The notes under the pieces were generated by a model. That model saw only the letters and a list, made by a program, of their open reading frames with translations. It searched no databases and had not been told where the DNA came from. The position numbers were made by a program, and so were the translations under genes. Below are positions 21,978 through 34,050 of a stretch of 64,000 nt of DNA, piece by piece. The stretch is from Bryoerythrophyllum caledonicum (taxonomy: Eukaryota; Streptophyta; Bryopsida; Pottiales; Pottiaceae): the NCBI GenBank assembly GCA_963971425.1, contig OZ020516.1, positions 12,946,593-13,010,592 on the forward strand, in the 5' to 3' direction. How positions within the stretch are numbered: position 1 is the stretch's first letter; each line of letters starts with the position of its first letter.

Positions 21978-23110
21978 CCCCTAAAAGCCCAAGTGTATGT
22001 ACCACGTACGTTTGGGATTTTGGGCATGTACCTTTGAGTGGAAAAAATACTCCGATTCTTATGAAAATTTTACACTACATTGTCCTTGATGAAATCTATA
22101 TGGGGAATTTTTCAAATATGATTTTGGACTTTTGGTTCAAAAGTTATTAGCCTTCAAAGGTCAAAATGGGGACTCTGGACTATAAGGGCAGCCATGTCAA
22201 CCAATGCAATTTGAGGAGAAAAAAGGGGCAGAATTTTGGGACAAGAAGGGTGAGGAAAGGAATCCAGACTTCTATGCACGAAGTCCAAGTAGAAAAAGCA
22301 TTGAAAATTATTAGAAGGGTTGTTGAAATAATAATTTTTAAAAAAACAGCAAACAATCAGCCGTTAGCTGGCCTGCCAGCATCCCACGCCAGAAGCGGGC
22401 CCGCCAAAAAATATTATTATTATTTTATTATTTTTTAATTATTTTTTTAATTATTTTTTTTGGCGGGCCCCGTTTAGCTGCGGGGGCGGTCAACGACGGG
22501 TCAAATTGGCCATCCAATTTCATGCACTGCCCTTTCCCATAATGCTTTATTTATTCCATATATTCATGAAAATTATGGATTTTACTATTTTTAGTCGTTT
22601 CTTTTTCTAAAATTAGTGAAAAAATAAATTGAAAGTTTCCACCATTGGGATTCTCAAATGCAACAACTTGTATGATACAAACAAATTCATATCACTTACG
22701 TAGTAATTGTCAACATTTTGTACCCCCTTTCACTAAAGTGTATATTTCTACATCTATTACCCCTCGAATCGACCTCAAATTTTGCACACAAATAGCTAAC
22801 AACATATAAGTCATATTGGTAAAAGATTTGATCACATTTCAATGTAAAAACTAGAAGATATACCTAGTCAAAGATGATCTTGCCGGGCAAGGGGGGAAAA
22901 ATACTTTTCTTTGCACTTCAAACGCTATAATCCTTACATCCCTGCGGTGGATTGCAACCAAATTTGTACTGTAAGTTCATATACGTGTCTATTTTAAGAC
23001 TCTATGGTTAAAAGTCTACAATTAAACTTTAATGTTAAATTTCGTTGCCACTTGTTGATGATGGCAGTTTTGGAGTGTTTCATGAGGGAAAATGCTTGGG
23101 CTTTTAGGGG
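21978..23110. mobile_element. TTAA-target element, complete ends, 1133 bp
   Basis: The inverted ends CCCCTAAAAGCCCAAG are flanked by TTAA (21974-21977 and 23111-23114). Copy A at 9650 shows the uninterrupted site, now reading TGAA. The interior carries an AT-rich TTATTATTATT run near 22410-22460 bracketed by opposing GGCGGGCC motifs. The 90-codon + frame at 22166 ends in this low-complexity run and is not a gene. Confidence 0.88.
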
Positions 23111-23349
23111 TTAAGGTGAGGTGGCAATGAGCGGTGAGAAGTGGAAGACATTTGACAATGAGCCATGGTGAGGTGACAATGAGCGGCGTGACACATGTTG
23201 CTATGTATCCACATTAATTTTGATCCAAAACCAAAAATGATGTGGTCCACATAATTTTTCATCCACATTCCTAATGAATCCACACTATACAAAGTGAACG
23301 ATGTAATGAATCTCGGGAAGTGGGATTAAATATGATTTTTATAGCTTTT

Positions 23350-23558
23350 GGATTTCTAATATTGTTTTGTCATGTCTTTTTACAATAAGTGCATTCAAAT
23401 AATACATGTAGCAAGGTGTCTGGTTCAATGGAGTTACATATGGGACATGTGATAGAGAGAAAACTTTCACGTCCAAAGAATAGTTGTTTTTTTAGCAATT
23501 CCCATTTATTGGCATGTTTTAAATTTTTTGATTCAAGTTTTTGTGAGTCTATGATAAG
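23350..23558 (-). pseudogene. Duplicated fragment of the non-LTR retrotransposon
   Basis: Matches 9905-10100, minus strand, including the KKQLFFG and CPIC...LLHV region. It stops at the right limit of copy B. Confidence 0.7.
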
Positions 23559-23625
23559 GGTTTGTGCGTACTATATAGAGTCACGTATTTTACTATGTAG
23601 AATACAAAAAATGCATTAAAATTAA

Positions 23626-24805
23626 CCCTTTAACGTCACTCATGAACCATATATATAGCCACGTAATTTACTATGTAGAATACAAAAAATGTATTAAAAT
23701 TTAGCAAGACTCACACATTTGGATTGAAGATTCCTCAATTAACATCTTTTATTTGTAGGTCATTTCAATCAATCTGAACCTTATCATTTTCAAATACAAC
23801 ACCATACATGTAGAATACATGACAATTTTGCAACTTCTCAAACATGTGGTGGGTATAATAGTTATCTAAATTTGATATGCCATGTGTCATTCCATCAGTC
23901 TTAACACACAGATACCAACTTTTGTGACTATTGCATACATCAATTTCTTATACCTTGTATGTTAAATATATGTGTTACAACTCAAATGTGCCTTCTTAAA
24001 ACTTTAAAGGTTAATGGCATGGTGTCATTTTTTGGGCCCTCTTATTTGAGGATCCAAAGGAATTTTTTGGAAAAAAAAAATACCACATTTAGGACATGCA
24101 GCCCCAATCTATCATTAAAGGTTCCTGCCTTGATAAAAACAGCCCCCCTCCATCATAAAAATAGGGGTAGGTTTCACTTAGCTACGGCTCTCACGATCTC
24201 TATTTTAATAATGATGGATTTTTTAAAAGTATAATAATTTAAGGACTCGCATTGATCCAATACTCTATGTCTGAAAATTGGCAGAAATGCTACAATTTGC
24301 ACTTTGAGGAAGATTAGTGACATTTTCAAGTACATAATATGTGAAGATACCTAGGTAGTACCCTAAAATATTGGTGATCGACCTATACAATACCCACCTA
24401 CTACACGCACACATCACATTGATTTTAGGTGAGGAGTCAACATTGAGGACTACATATGGGATGAACTCAACAATGACTACCGAACTTCATCATTCACTTA
24501 AATGAATTCAAAATTGTAATGCAGATTTCTACCAAAGATCATTGAATATAAAATAAATAAATATCACTCATTCATATAAACACACAAAGATGGAAAGTTG
24601 ACCCCCTTGAAGTCATCACAATAGGGGTCAAGAGCAACAATACACATTCCATCAATGAACCTACTAGAAGAAAAAAATAATCCTTTAAGATTGAGGTCCA
24701 AAGCAAGCATGGGCGGAATCTACGAGGGTTGTAAATGCTAATGTCCACTAGCAAGGCAACGGATACATTATGCCCATGGTCGCTTCAAGCCCTGTCCTTT
24801 AAGGA
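23626..24805. mobile_element. Possible TTAA-target element, CCCTTTAACG subtype
   Basis: TTAA (23622-23625) plus CCCTTTAACGTCAC resembles the small elements at 40358, 48594 and 53852. A possible right end, TCCTTTAAGGA followed by TTAA, lies at 24806-24809. A ~65-bp segment just left of the element is repeated just inside it (23577-23700). The pairing of the ends is weak. No gene is seen in this interval. Confidence 0.35.
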
Positions 24806-24860
24806 TTAAAATCTTATATAACTCAGTAAAAAATTAGTCCAATAAAAATCCAATTTCATA

Positions 24861-25287
24861 TCAAACTATATAAAAGGCGTCAGTCAGTCTGTCCGCCGCT
24901 CCCGGTCACGTGACCTCTATTTCTTTTTTTGACCTCTCGATGTGAAGGGTGAGGCACGGTGATACACTCTTCTTGACTCTTGATATTAGGTAGTAACCTA
25001 ATGACTCTTGATTTTGACCTCTTGATGTGAAGGGTTTTCTCCTCCTATACTAGGCAAGTGATACTTATGTGCACAAAGGATCAATCAAAATGCAAATGTA
25101 AAGCAAAAATACTTTACTTTTGGAGTGGATTTAAATAGGGTGACGTTGACATGCACTCCAAAAATATAAGTACTTTCCCATTTAGATTTGATTTGAGCTT
25201 ATAGGTTTTAAAATACAAAACATACAAACATAAATTTAACACACCACCCTCCGCTCTCCCCGTCGGGACGAAGGGTACCAACCCTAG
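24861..25287 (+). mobile_element. Non-autonomous Helitron, copy 2
   Basis: It starts TCAAACTATATAAAAGGCGTC-like after A24860 and ends GGGTACCAACCCTAG before T25288. It shares the 'gtctgtccgccgctcc' 5' block and the 'acacaccaccctccg' 3' block with copy 1. Its terminal hairpin has decayed, and it lacks the 25-bp array. Confidence 0.82.
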
Positions 25288-25578
25288 TAGTTAGATACTA
25301 AAATTGGACATTCTACATTCATTTTAAGGAACTCATGGGAAAAAATTGAACATATATTAGTTTTGTTATCTACATTACCTTAAACAAAAAACATTTAAAT
25401 CATAAAAGAAAATCTGTAGACTTAATTCATTTCAAGACATCTTCTATCAAGAAACGAGTCCTATACATGAAGAATGAAATTATGACGATTGCCAATGGTT
25501 GGAGAATGAGCATAAAAATTGTCCATGCCAACAAAGAAGAATGTCCGCTCCCATTGTTCAAACATGATCGATATTTAA

Positions 25579-27632
25579 CCCCTAAAGGACCAATGTCCCC
25601 TCGGAGGACATTTTGAGTTTGGGTAAGACACCACGTTCTCAATTCTAGGCATTATTTTCTAAGATTTTTTATTGAATGGACAAGTTTTGATTAGCTTTGC
25701 GTAGACACAAATTTCGTAGAATTCCAACTCACGGTTCAAAAGTTACAATTTATTTTCACTTACGTATACAAATAGTGCAGCAGTTTAGTGTGACATAACA
25801 CAAATACTGTCACCAAACTTTAATAACTTCTAAATTCAACAGAAGTTCGATTTTTTGTCCATTTAAAAGAAAGAAAATGTCCTCTTGGAAAGGAATAAGA
25901 GATCTTTGCTTCTACCGTACGGATTTGTGAATTTTAAATATTTGAGAAGGATATAATATATGCAAAATATAAAGTGTATTGTTGATTCTCGGCACATAGT
26001 TGCATTGCACAATTTTTTAGGACATCTTCTACACCTCTTCTGCTTCTAAAATTTGGTGCACATGTGCCTAACATGATCCTTTTGAAGTTAACACAATAAA
26101 TTCACGGCATATAGTGCAAAAAGCTGCCATAGAAGGTGGTCGAAGTTTGTAGAAGGTGAATAGTATGACCTGAAAAAGAGATTATGTCGCACTTCAAAGG
26201 CTAATATCTTTCAATCCGTGCGGTCAAACTTATCAAAAATTTTACCACACACTCTCATACAAGTCTAGTACAGGATCCTACAGTTAAATTTTCAAAAGAA
26301 TGATTTTGTATCATTTTGTGTTAACCCCTAAGAGCCCATTCAACCCACGGGGGACGTTTTGGATTTTGGGCAGGTACCTATGATTGGAAAAAGTCTTCAA
26401 TTCTTCGAATTTTTTTACATTAGATAGTCCTTGATGAGATCTTTGTAGAGAAGTTTACAAAAATGTATTCGGACTTACGGTTAAAAAGTTATAAGCCTTC
26501 AAAGTTTAAATGGGGTCTCTGGGCAGCAGGGGCAGCCAAGTAAACCAATACAGTACAAACACATAGAATGGGCAGAAAATCCGGTTAGAAAGGGTGAAGA
26601 AGAGTGGGCAGCCAAAATCATGGGTGGGAAGGTAGAGAACATGAAGACTAGACTTCGAGGCTCAAAGTTCTATGTAGAAAATAAAAAACAATTCTAAAAA
26701 TTAAAAAATTAAACTTTTAATAATTAATATAATACTAATATAATTAATATAATTGATAATATTTTAATAATTAATATACTATTTTAATAATTAATATAAT
26801 ATTTTAGTATTTAATATAATGTAATAATTAATATAATAATTAATTTATAATATTTGTTTATTGTATATTTTGAAGACACTTCCATATTCCAAGTCTATTC
26901 CACGAAGACTGTGACTTCAAAAGGAGTGGGTGAATGACGTGGCCCTTCATATTGTGAAGGGTCCCCAATTTCAAGCATTGCCCTCCCATATAATGCTTCA
27001 TATAATCAATAAATTCATGAAAATTAGAGGTTTTACTATTTTTACTCCATTTTTTTCTAAAATTAGTGAAGACATAAATTGAAAGTTTTCACCGTTGGGA
27101 TTCTTAAATGCATGAGGTTGAATGAAGCAAAAAATTACATATAAGTTATGTAGTATTTTGTCATCATTTTGAACCCCCTTACACTAAAGTATATATTTCT
27201 ACATCTAATATCCCTCAAATTGATCTCAAATTTTACAAGCAAATAGCTAACAACATTTGGGTCATAGTGGTATAAAACTTTTATCAGACTTTAGTGTAAA
27301 AGTTAAAAGATATGCTAAGTCAAAGTGGGCTGACCTAGCCGGGCAAGGGGGGAAAAAAACTTTTCATTGCACTTCAAACCTTATGATCTTCATATCTGTG
27401 TGGTGGATTCCGACCAATTTTTTTCTAGAAGTTTAAGTGAATGTCTATTTTAAGATCTTACGGATGAATGTCCAAAATTAGAGTTTAAAATTAGATTTTA
27501 TTGCCACTTATCGATTGTGGCAGTTTTGGAGTGTTTCATGAGGAAAAATGCCTTGGGCTCTTAGGGGTCAATGTGCTGAAAATGGCAGTTTTGGAGTGTT
27601 TTTGAGGAAAAATTGTCTTGGTCCTCTATGGG
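25579..27632. mobile_element. TTAA-target element, interrupted by another
   Basis: The left end, CCCCTAAAGGACCAATG after TTAA 25575-25578, pairs with TTGGTCCTCTATGGG before TTAA 27633-27636. Another family member is inserted at 26325-27567, so the element itself is about 810 bp. Its interior matches the truncated copy at 1394. Confidence 0.8.
26325..27567. mobile_element. TTAA-target element nested inside another, 1243 bp
   Basis: It has ends CCCCTAAGAGCCC and GGGCTCTTAGGGG, with flanks TTAA (26321-26324) and TCAA (27568-27571, one substitution). Its interior resembles 21978-23110, including the AT-rich core (26700-26870). It is younger than its host element. Confidence 0.85.
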
Positions 27633-28029
27633 TTAAGTTGGATTCTCAGATCCCTTTGTAGCTACTTTCAAGTTCAAGTTTAGGGTTAACCAAAAAGGGA
27701 TGTCATTTACTTTTTTATCGTTCCTATTCTCACATCCCCAGGTGATGTTGGGTTTAGGGTTACGGTTAACGATCGCGTACTGTTCACATCCCCATGTATT
27801 ATTGGGTTTGATATTAGGTTTAGGATTTAGAATCGTGTACTTTAGGTAGAAGGTTAAATGGGATGATCGGGACCCAAGGATTATAGTTTCCAGTACAAGA
27901 TTTACTACAACTCTAAAGCATTTCGGTTGCAACTTATTGTGTAGGTTCAGATATCTATGACGTCTCGTCAAATTGGCGTAGTAGCCAAATCAGAAACTCT
28001 CAGCAACAAATGATATCATCATAACCCAC

Positions 28030-29620
28030 AAAAACCTACTAGGGTTCAGGATTAATTGCAATGTTCATGGGAGCTTCGTCCTGCCCAGGTAGGTTCGGCA
28101 GGGCCAGGAAGAACAGCTCCCCGTCACCCTCCCTCTCGGCAACTTTCAGCGCTCATATGTGCTACCGTTTCCAAGCACACGAGTGACTCTAGTCAGATTG
28201 CCTCAAACCAGACCATAACACTAACAAGAAACTGCTCAGGATTGATTAGTGTTGGAAACGATGGTTTCTCTTCAACGCCTCCTTGCGGAAGCTAAAAGCG
28301 AGCTGGGATTATCGAGTCATCACTGCAGTTTCCACGTCCACGACGGAAGGCTCATCTTAAGAAATTCAACCATGTTATCTGTATGCTTCACCGGGTCGCC
28401 CCTCAGAAGCGCGGATACTTTTCTAATCACAGCCTTCACCACAACACTATGCCAGAACTGGTCTCAGATATCCAAGGAAGGTTTGGAAGCTGCATCAGCT
28501 CTCCAGCCCGGCGGGGCGAAAGCTTTAGGCGGCCACTGCGAATGTTTGAGAAACAAGCCTAGAATCGTATCATCTCCGACTTCTGGCATCACATCAACGA
28601 AAGGACAAACCATATGCATAATACCGTGTGTGTTCGCTCAGATCAGCGGGTTAACTATCATATGGGATGCGAAACCAGGTTTCTGTCCCCGTATCAAGTC
28701 TGTTGAGCTTGACATAACTTTACTTGTCATCACCACAAACACACAAGACCCTAACCCTAACAAGAGGAGCCAGTGGCGCGAAGCTGGATCAGAGTTTCTG
28801 GCTTGGCTCTTTCGAGCGAGTTAGCACAGATGGAATCAACGTCGATCATTTGGGGAAAGTGTCCTCACGCCCAGCCGCGCCACCACACAAAGAAAGAATC
28901 ACAGTCTCAGATATCCAAGGAAGGTTTGGAAGCTGCATTAGCTCTCAAGCCCAACAAGGGCGAAAGCTTTAGGCGGCCACTGCGAATGTTTGAGAAAAAA
29001 GCCGAAGGATGTATCATAACCAACTGGAAACAAGAAAGAGAAGCAGACAAAGAAGCCAAAATCAGAAACCATACACAACGCTCACAAGGCAAGAGGGTAA
29101 TTTCTTGGAGAACGACTCTGGCTTTATATCTGTTTCTCAGGCTGGCGTTTCTCCATCGGCTCCTGGCCGTGGATCTCTCTCGAACCTTCCCGGCCGTAAG
29201 ATGAGACGTTTTTCTCCTTTTGCTTTTTCGTTTCGTTTTCCTCTTGTTGTTGTCTCTTTTGTCTGCTTTCTTTTCGTTTGGCCGTTTTCCTTTCTGTCTC
29301 GCGTTCCGCGGTTATAGGTTCTTCTTCTCTTGTGTTCTAGGTTTTCTTCACTTGGGTTTCTCCATCGATTCCTGGCCGTGGATCTTTCTCAGACCCTCCC
29401 GGCTTTACGATGAGCCTTTTTAAATCCGTTGGCGTTTTCGTTTCGTTTCCCTCTTGTTGTTGTTTCTTTTGTCTACTTTCTTTTCGTTTGGCCGTTTTCT
29501 TTTCTGTCTCGCTCTCCGCGGTTATAGGTTCTTCTTCTCTTGTATTCTGGGTTCTTCTTTCCTTGTGTTCTAGGATCTTCTTCACTTGGGTTCTTGGGTT
29601 CAAGTTCCCATTGTAAAGCA
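28030..29620 (+). other. Unrecognised GC-richer region with internal repeats
   Basis: Composition changes sharply from the AT-rich element to the left. A ~95-bp segment (28468-28562) recurs at 28909-29003 with few differences. A ~220-bp CT-rich segment is duplicated in tandem (about 29148-29365 and 29366-29585), starting at 'tttctccatcg' and 'cctggccgtggatct'. Short + strand frames exist (for example 191 codons from 28249), but they run in different frames across the repeats and match no family I know. It could be a gene promoter with leader, or a captured fragment. Confidence 0.3.
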
Positions 29621-29959
29621 AGATACGTTGGCCTGTTACCGCCACTTTTACAATATCATCCACTTCTATATCCTTCCTAGACTTCACCCTGAAATCTATG
29701 AAGTGTACGTAAAATTAAACAAAAAAAGCATTTAATTCTAAGTCAAACATTTCCATACACTATTCGGCAAGGTACTAGAAAGACTTTTTTTTCTCCACAT
29801 AAGAACATGTACTTCATAATAGGACTCAATATGTAGAAGCCGAACAGCAGGCCAAGGACGCACATCGCACGCTTTGGAGCACAAGCTCCTCCACATTAAA
29901 TTGTCAGCATAGATCTCCACCACGGCCACAGAGTAACAACCAATTGCTACGATGCCCTA

Positions 29960-31430
29960 AACTTGCTTGGGGGGTCACAATTCTCCATGGCGAAGTTTCT
30001 TTTCCTTGGATACAGAATCCCTAGCCATTGACAACAAAACCCCCATTCAAGACCGAAGAAGCTTTGTTCAAGCTTTTGAAGTGCAGCATTGCTGCCGCCA
30101 TTTGGAACCAAGAACAAGAAGCGCATCTTGACAAGCAAAGCATCCCACACCATCTTAATATCCCATTCTCCAAAACAAGGCAATCATAGCCTCCAGAGCT
30201 TTGCGAGAAGGTGGACAACTCCTATGCACCTAGAGCTCAAATTGTAGAGAGCACCTACATAGACCAAAACCCCGGGGTGACTTCCTAAGATCCGGAACCC
30301 TCACAATAGCCTCCGACAACAATCCCCGACTCCGGTCAGAACCTCATCGCCCCCCTCAACAACACCTAGACTACAACGATCACATCAATAGCAACAACTT
30401 AGATTATAACGAGCAACAAGGCGATCATAAGAACTCAGGTATACGCTTTGTAGGCTTTAGATGGGCAACACCCAGTGGTTAAGCAAGCGGCGATGAACAC
30501 TTTCCACTGGAAATGAGTACAATGAAACGACCTGCAGCAAAGAGCACAAGCGTCTCCGCCCAAATATCTGCTATCAAAGCCATATCGACAACAGAAAACG
30601 AGCAACACAATGGCTTTGCTTCCCAAAGGCTATCCACCCTCCACATCAAGAAAAAACTCCAAACCGGCTTCGCAAGAGGACGGACAAGCAGTGAAGAACT
30701 ACCCAAAAGATCTAAAACAATCCAGCTTCAATCTTAACTCCAACTCGGGCGAAACCCATTCACATGCAGCAGAAGAAGAAGAACACCAATCCCCGGAGGA
30801 GGCCGACGTGAATAAAGTGTTCGTTTGTTCCACTACTAAGACCATGCCCACCGGACAGGGAATTAGTGACACATGCAACACGATAGAGAAGCCCCCATTA
30901 AAGGCAACAAGCAACACCCCAATTGAAGTGCAACGTGACCCTCCCTTTAGAAGACAAGTTTACATTGAGGAGGAAGTTCCAAAGGACAACAACATGCGCA
31001 TTGTACTTTGGACCTCGTAGGAGGGTGACAAATTCCACCGCACCAATCTCAACAGCCTAGACCATGCCCACTCAACGTCAACCAACCTCCAACAATAAAT
31101 TGAAGAGCAAGCTGAAGCGACATGCCTCGCCCTCCACCCCCACCTCTTTGATAAGAGATATTCAAGTTTCCTCTCTGCACCTTCGTCAAGCAATCGTGCA
31201 GACTTATCAAGAATCCACAGTGGTAGCAATGGATGTGGACGACATAACGGCTAACCCCGGACAGATCTTAGCAAAAAAATCATCCACCTCTATCTCACCA
31301 GGCATACCACATCTCAAGCAAGCCATGGCAGCTTCCACCACAAACAACATACCAAACCCCACCAGAAAACCTAGAGGTAACTCCCCAGACTATATCCTTG
31401 TCTCTTCTCCAAATCTTGCCACCTTCAGCT
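29960..31430 (+). pseudogene. Decayed element reading frames, unrecognised
   Basis: Adjacent + strand frames (136 codons at 30610-31020, 123 codons at 31064-31435) are hydrophilic and rich in Ser, Thr and Lys. They are separated by stops and shifts. A ~100-bp part (30770-30875, encoding EEADVNKVFVCSTTKTM) reappears at 59630-59735, so this is repeated DNA. It may be the 5' part of a retroelement whose next frame is 31653-32144. I do not recognise a domain. Confidence 0.35.
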
Positions 31431-31652
31431 TTTAGCTTGGCTTCTTTACCATGGAGAAGTTGGCCCAAGATACAAGGCCAGACGCCATGTATAGTGAGGA
31501 GGCTATGAATGACATGCTCATTACAGGAGTGCCTGAAGGTGAAGCTGAAGAAGCCTTACAAGCCACAGTAGCATATCCAAAGGATTCCACAGGCGCTCTA
31601 CCTGAAGGTACATAGTGATGGTGTTGGAGGACAACACTTCAACATCACTCAA

Positions 31653-32144
31653 GTGGCGTTTGATATTCCCTTTGACCGTGACACTGGATTGTCATTGGAT
31701 TTCAAAGTAGCTATCCATTGTGAGTTGCCAAATCACCCTCTATATTATGATGACATTAAAAAACTAGTTACGATGAGACTTGTACACATGAATATGCCTA
31801 TTGGTACTAAGCTCATTGATTCCTTGCAATTCTTTTCAAAGGGGTCAAGAAAGAGGGGTAGAAGGGAGTTGTTTTTAGGGATTATCAAGGTACATTTGCT
31901 CCACCCTGGGTCCAACACCATCGCTCTCCTGCACGGCACCCAATACTTTGTTTTGTCATTTGATCCCATGGATCCAATGTCCTTGGGAAAAGTGTGCAAA
32001 ACTTGGCATGCTGTGGCCTGTCAAGGAGTCTTGGTCCGCACCAAGAGTGACAACCTCAAGGAAATCACCGCACAAACACTCTTCAAGGATGTGGTGAGGC
32101 AAAGTTTCTCTAGAAACTTTGAATTTAAAGAACGTGGCTTGTAG
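31653..32144 (+). CDS. Unrecognised 163-residue protein, possible retroelement ORF1 relic
   Basis: The frame continues upstream without ATG to a stop near 31620, and the given start is a TTG-type codon, so the true start is unknown. It has alternating hydrophobic/charged segments (FDIPFDRDTGLSLDFKVAI, LLHGTQYFVLSFDPMDPM, LFKDVVRQSFSRNF) and looks like a folded globular domain rather than low complexity. Position and neighbours suggest the gag-like ORF1 of a non-LTR element, which is inference. Shortly downstream comes a MULE-type MITE. Confidence 0.4.
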   Translation: MAFDIPFDRDTGLSLDFKVAIHCELPNHPLYYDDIKKLVTMRLVHMNMPIGTKLIDSLQFFSKGSRKRGRRELFLGIIKVHLLHPGSNTIALLHGTQYFVLSFDPMDPMSLGKVCKTWHAVACQGVLVRTKSDNLKEITAQTLFKDVVRQSFSRNFEFKERGL

Positions 32145-32437
32145 AAGGAAGCGGCGGAGTCCCGCACGTGGATCGTTGCACCCACCCCTAAGCAAGCAAA
32201 GAAACTAAAGTGCCAACAAGTCACCACCTTCTAGGTGATCCTCCCTAGGAGCTCTAGTATTTTTTTTCCACCTCTGACAAAGCCAAGAAGGACGTTTTAA
32301 CACTCACATTGTCTCAATTATCCATCCTCATGGACGTAGCCGATAGGACAGCTGCCATCACTCAGGTTTTTTAGGGAATGATTTATTGTTTGGATAGTAT
32401 AACCACCTATGCAAAAGTGTAAGGGACAACTTCACAA

Positions 32438-32716
32438 GGCCACGGAGAATTGACCCCCTCACTCGTCCTTACCCGAGGTGGGCCCCGACTTAATTACATG
32501 GGGTCATTTTTCTGGCCCTCTTATTTTGGGGGGTCTAGAGGTTTTTTTGGAATGTTTTTGGACAAGTTTGGAGCCTACGGCCATTGTTTACTCCAAAGCA
32601 TCCTATCTTGCTATAAATAGAGGCCTATCCAAAAACAAAATAGGGACTAGGTTTGGCCCCACCACCTCGTGGTCCCCTTGGGTAAGGACGAGCGAGGGGG
32701 TCAATTCCCCCTGGCC
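32438..32716. mobile_element. MULE-type MITE, copy 1 (279 bp)
   Basis: Inverted ends beginning GGCCA.GGGAATTGACC run for about 35 bp (through CGTCCTTACC). The element is flanked by a perfect 9-bp direct repeat ACTTCACAA (32429-32437 and 32717-32725). A 9-bp duplication with long inverted ends starting with G is typical of Mutator-like elements. No gene is inside. Confidence 0.85.
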
Positions 32717-33348
32717 ACTTCACAAGTGGTTATGGCTAGCCATAGTAGAGACCAATGGCTAGCCATAATTTAGATAACTAAATTGTATTGCTTGAGAACT
32801 AAATTGTATCGATTTAGAAGAAAAATAAAATATTTACAACCTTGACACCGGTGATTCAAAAACTGTCTAGAATTAGTTGAAAATCTACGAGAAAAACATG
32901 ATTGCTACTTGTACATTGTGAAAATTTGGAAAAAATCATGAAATTTAGCCAGAAAGCCAACCAACATTATAAGTATTCAGCCACCTTTGGAGATGATATC
33001 CATGGGTATAAAATAGATATATCACACATATTATTGGGTATTATCTAAGTATCTCCACATTTCATATACTTAGTACTTGCCTTAGTCCTTCAAAAGGTTG
33101 GTAGGATTTCTGCCAACTTCCAGAAATTGATTTTGGAATCGCTGCTTGACACGGAGAGCCCAAAATTCAAGGCTTGAATAGTAGCCCACGCATTCAGAAG
33201 TGGAGAGCCCAACAACAAAATTCAAACCAACTACAATGCCACGTGTCCAAATCAACTGGCTGGCACTTTCAACAGTGTCAACAATTTCCCAGGTGGCTCT
33301 AGTCCCAATCTAACAATAATGCTGTACCTTACCCAACATTGGCACCAA

Positions 33349-33677
33349 GGTAACCCCCAATAGTTAAGCAAATGCGTACATGGAGAGAGCAAATAAAAGC
33401 AAAAATATTCTTCAGTGATAGCCAATAGAATTGCAATTTCTACCCGAGTGATTTCATATTTTTCCGATGAAAATCGAATCAGTTATGAATTTTCAAAGTG
33501 AATTGTCATGTTTAGTGGGTGGCCACCCGTAAGCAACGACCAAAAGCAAGGGGTCTTGATTTGCAGCAAATCTCCATTTGGAGGTGAATGGGTGATACTA
33601 GGATGAAAGTGGGTTGGATATACCCCAATTTAATATGCGTTGGTTATGGAATTTGGTTGGTTATGGGGGAACTTACC
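33349..33677. mobile_element. MITE with GGTAAG/GGTAAC ends, copy 2
   Basis: Ends AAGGTAACCCCC and GGGGGAACTTACCTT. The interior matches 21144-21495 closely (for example 'gatagccaatagaattgcaattt' near 33418). The stretch 32726-33348 before it contains nothing I can identify. Confidence 0.65.
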
Positions 33678-33739
33678 TTAGTCAAAGCTCGCCACAAAGC
33701 CCTTTGTTTATGGGTTGAGGCCCAAGTTCAAGGCAACTA

Positions 33740-34050
33740 TTAAGGATGCTCTAAGTGAGCATAGCAATGGCAACCACTTTGGTAACCAAATCTATTTTGG
33801 CCACAATATGCAATGTGCATATTTAAGATGTGATTCAATTATGAATTTTCAAAGTGGTATGCCGTATTAAGCCTATTGTGCCACTAGTTACCCTCTATTA
33901 GCGCCGACTGTAAGTAACGGTCTTGACCAATAAGCAAGCCTAAATTTGGAAGCGTGAAAGAGTAAATGGGCGGAAATGGGGCAAAATGTAGCGGAGATGG
34001 GACCATATGTAGAGTGGCACTAATAGGAAGATGGTGCTAATGGGATTACC
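33740..34050. mobile_element. Diverged relative of the GGTAAG MITE
   Basis: Contains 'tatgaattttcaaagtg' and 'cttgaccaataagcaagcc'-like blocks in the same order as the MITE copies and ends GGGATTACC. A further copy is at 59065-59308. The ends are not well defined. Confidence 0.4.

Larger units (their letters stand above)
13838..23558. repeat. Segmental duplication, copy B
   Basis: This is the direct-orientation counterpart of 1836-10100. It is longer because of insertions absent from copy A: a TTAA element (to 14817), solo LTR (15381-15872), Helitron (16254-16899), TTAA elements (20183-21105 and 21978-23110) and a MITE (21144-21495). A segment of about 140 bp from 20005-20178 is repeated at 21505-21640, so copy B also suffered a local tandem duplication. 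Confidence 0.9.
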
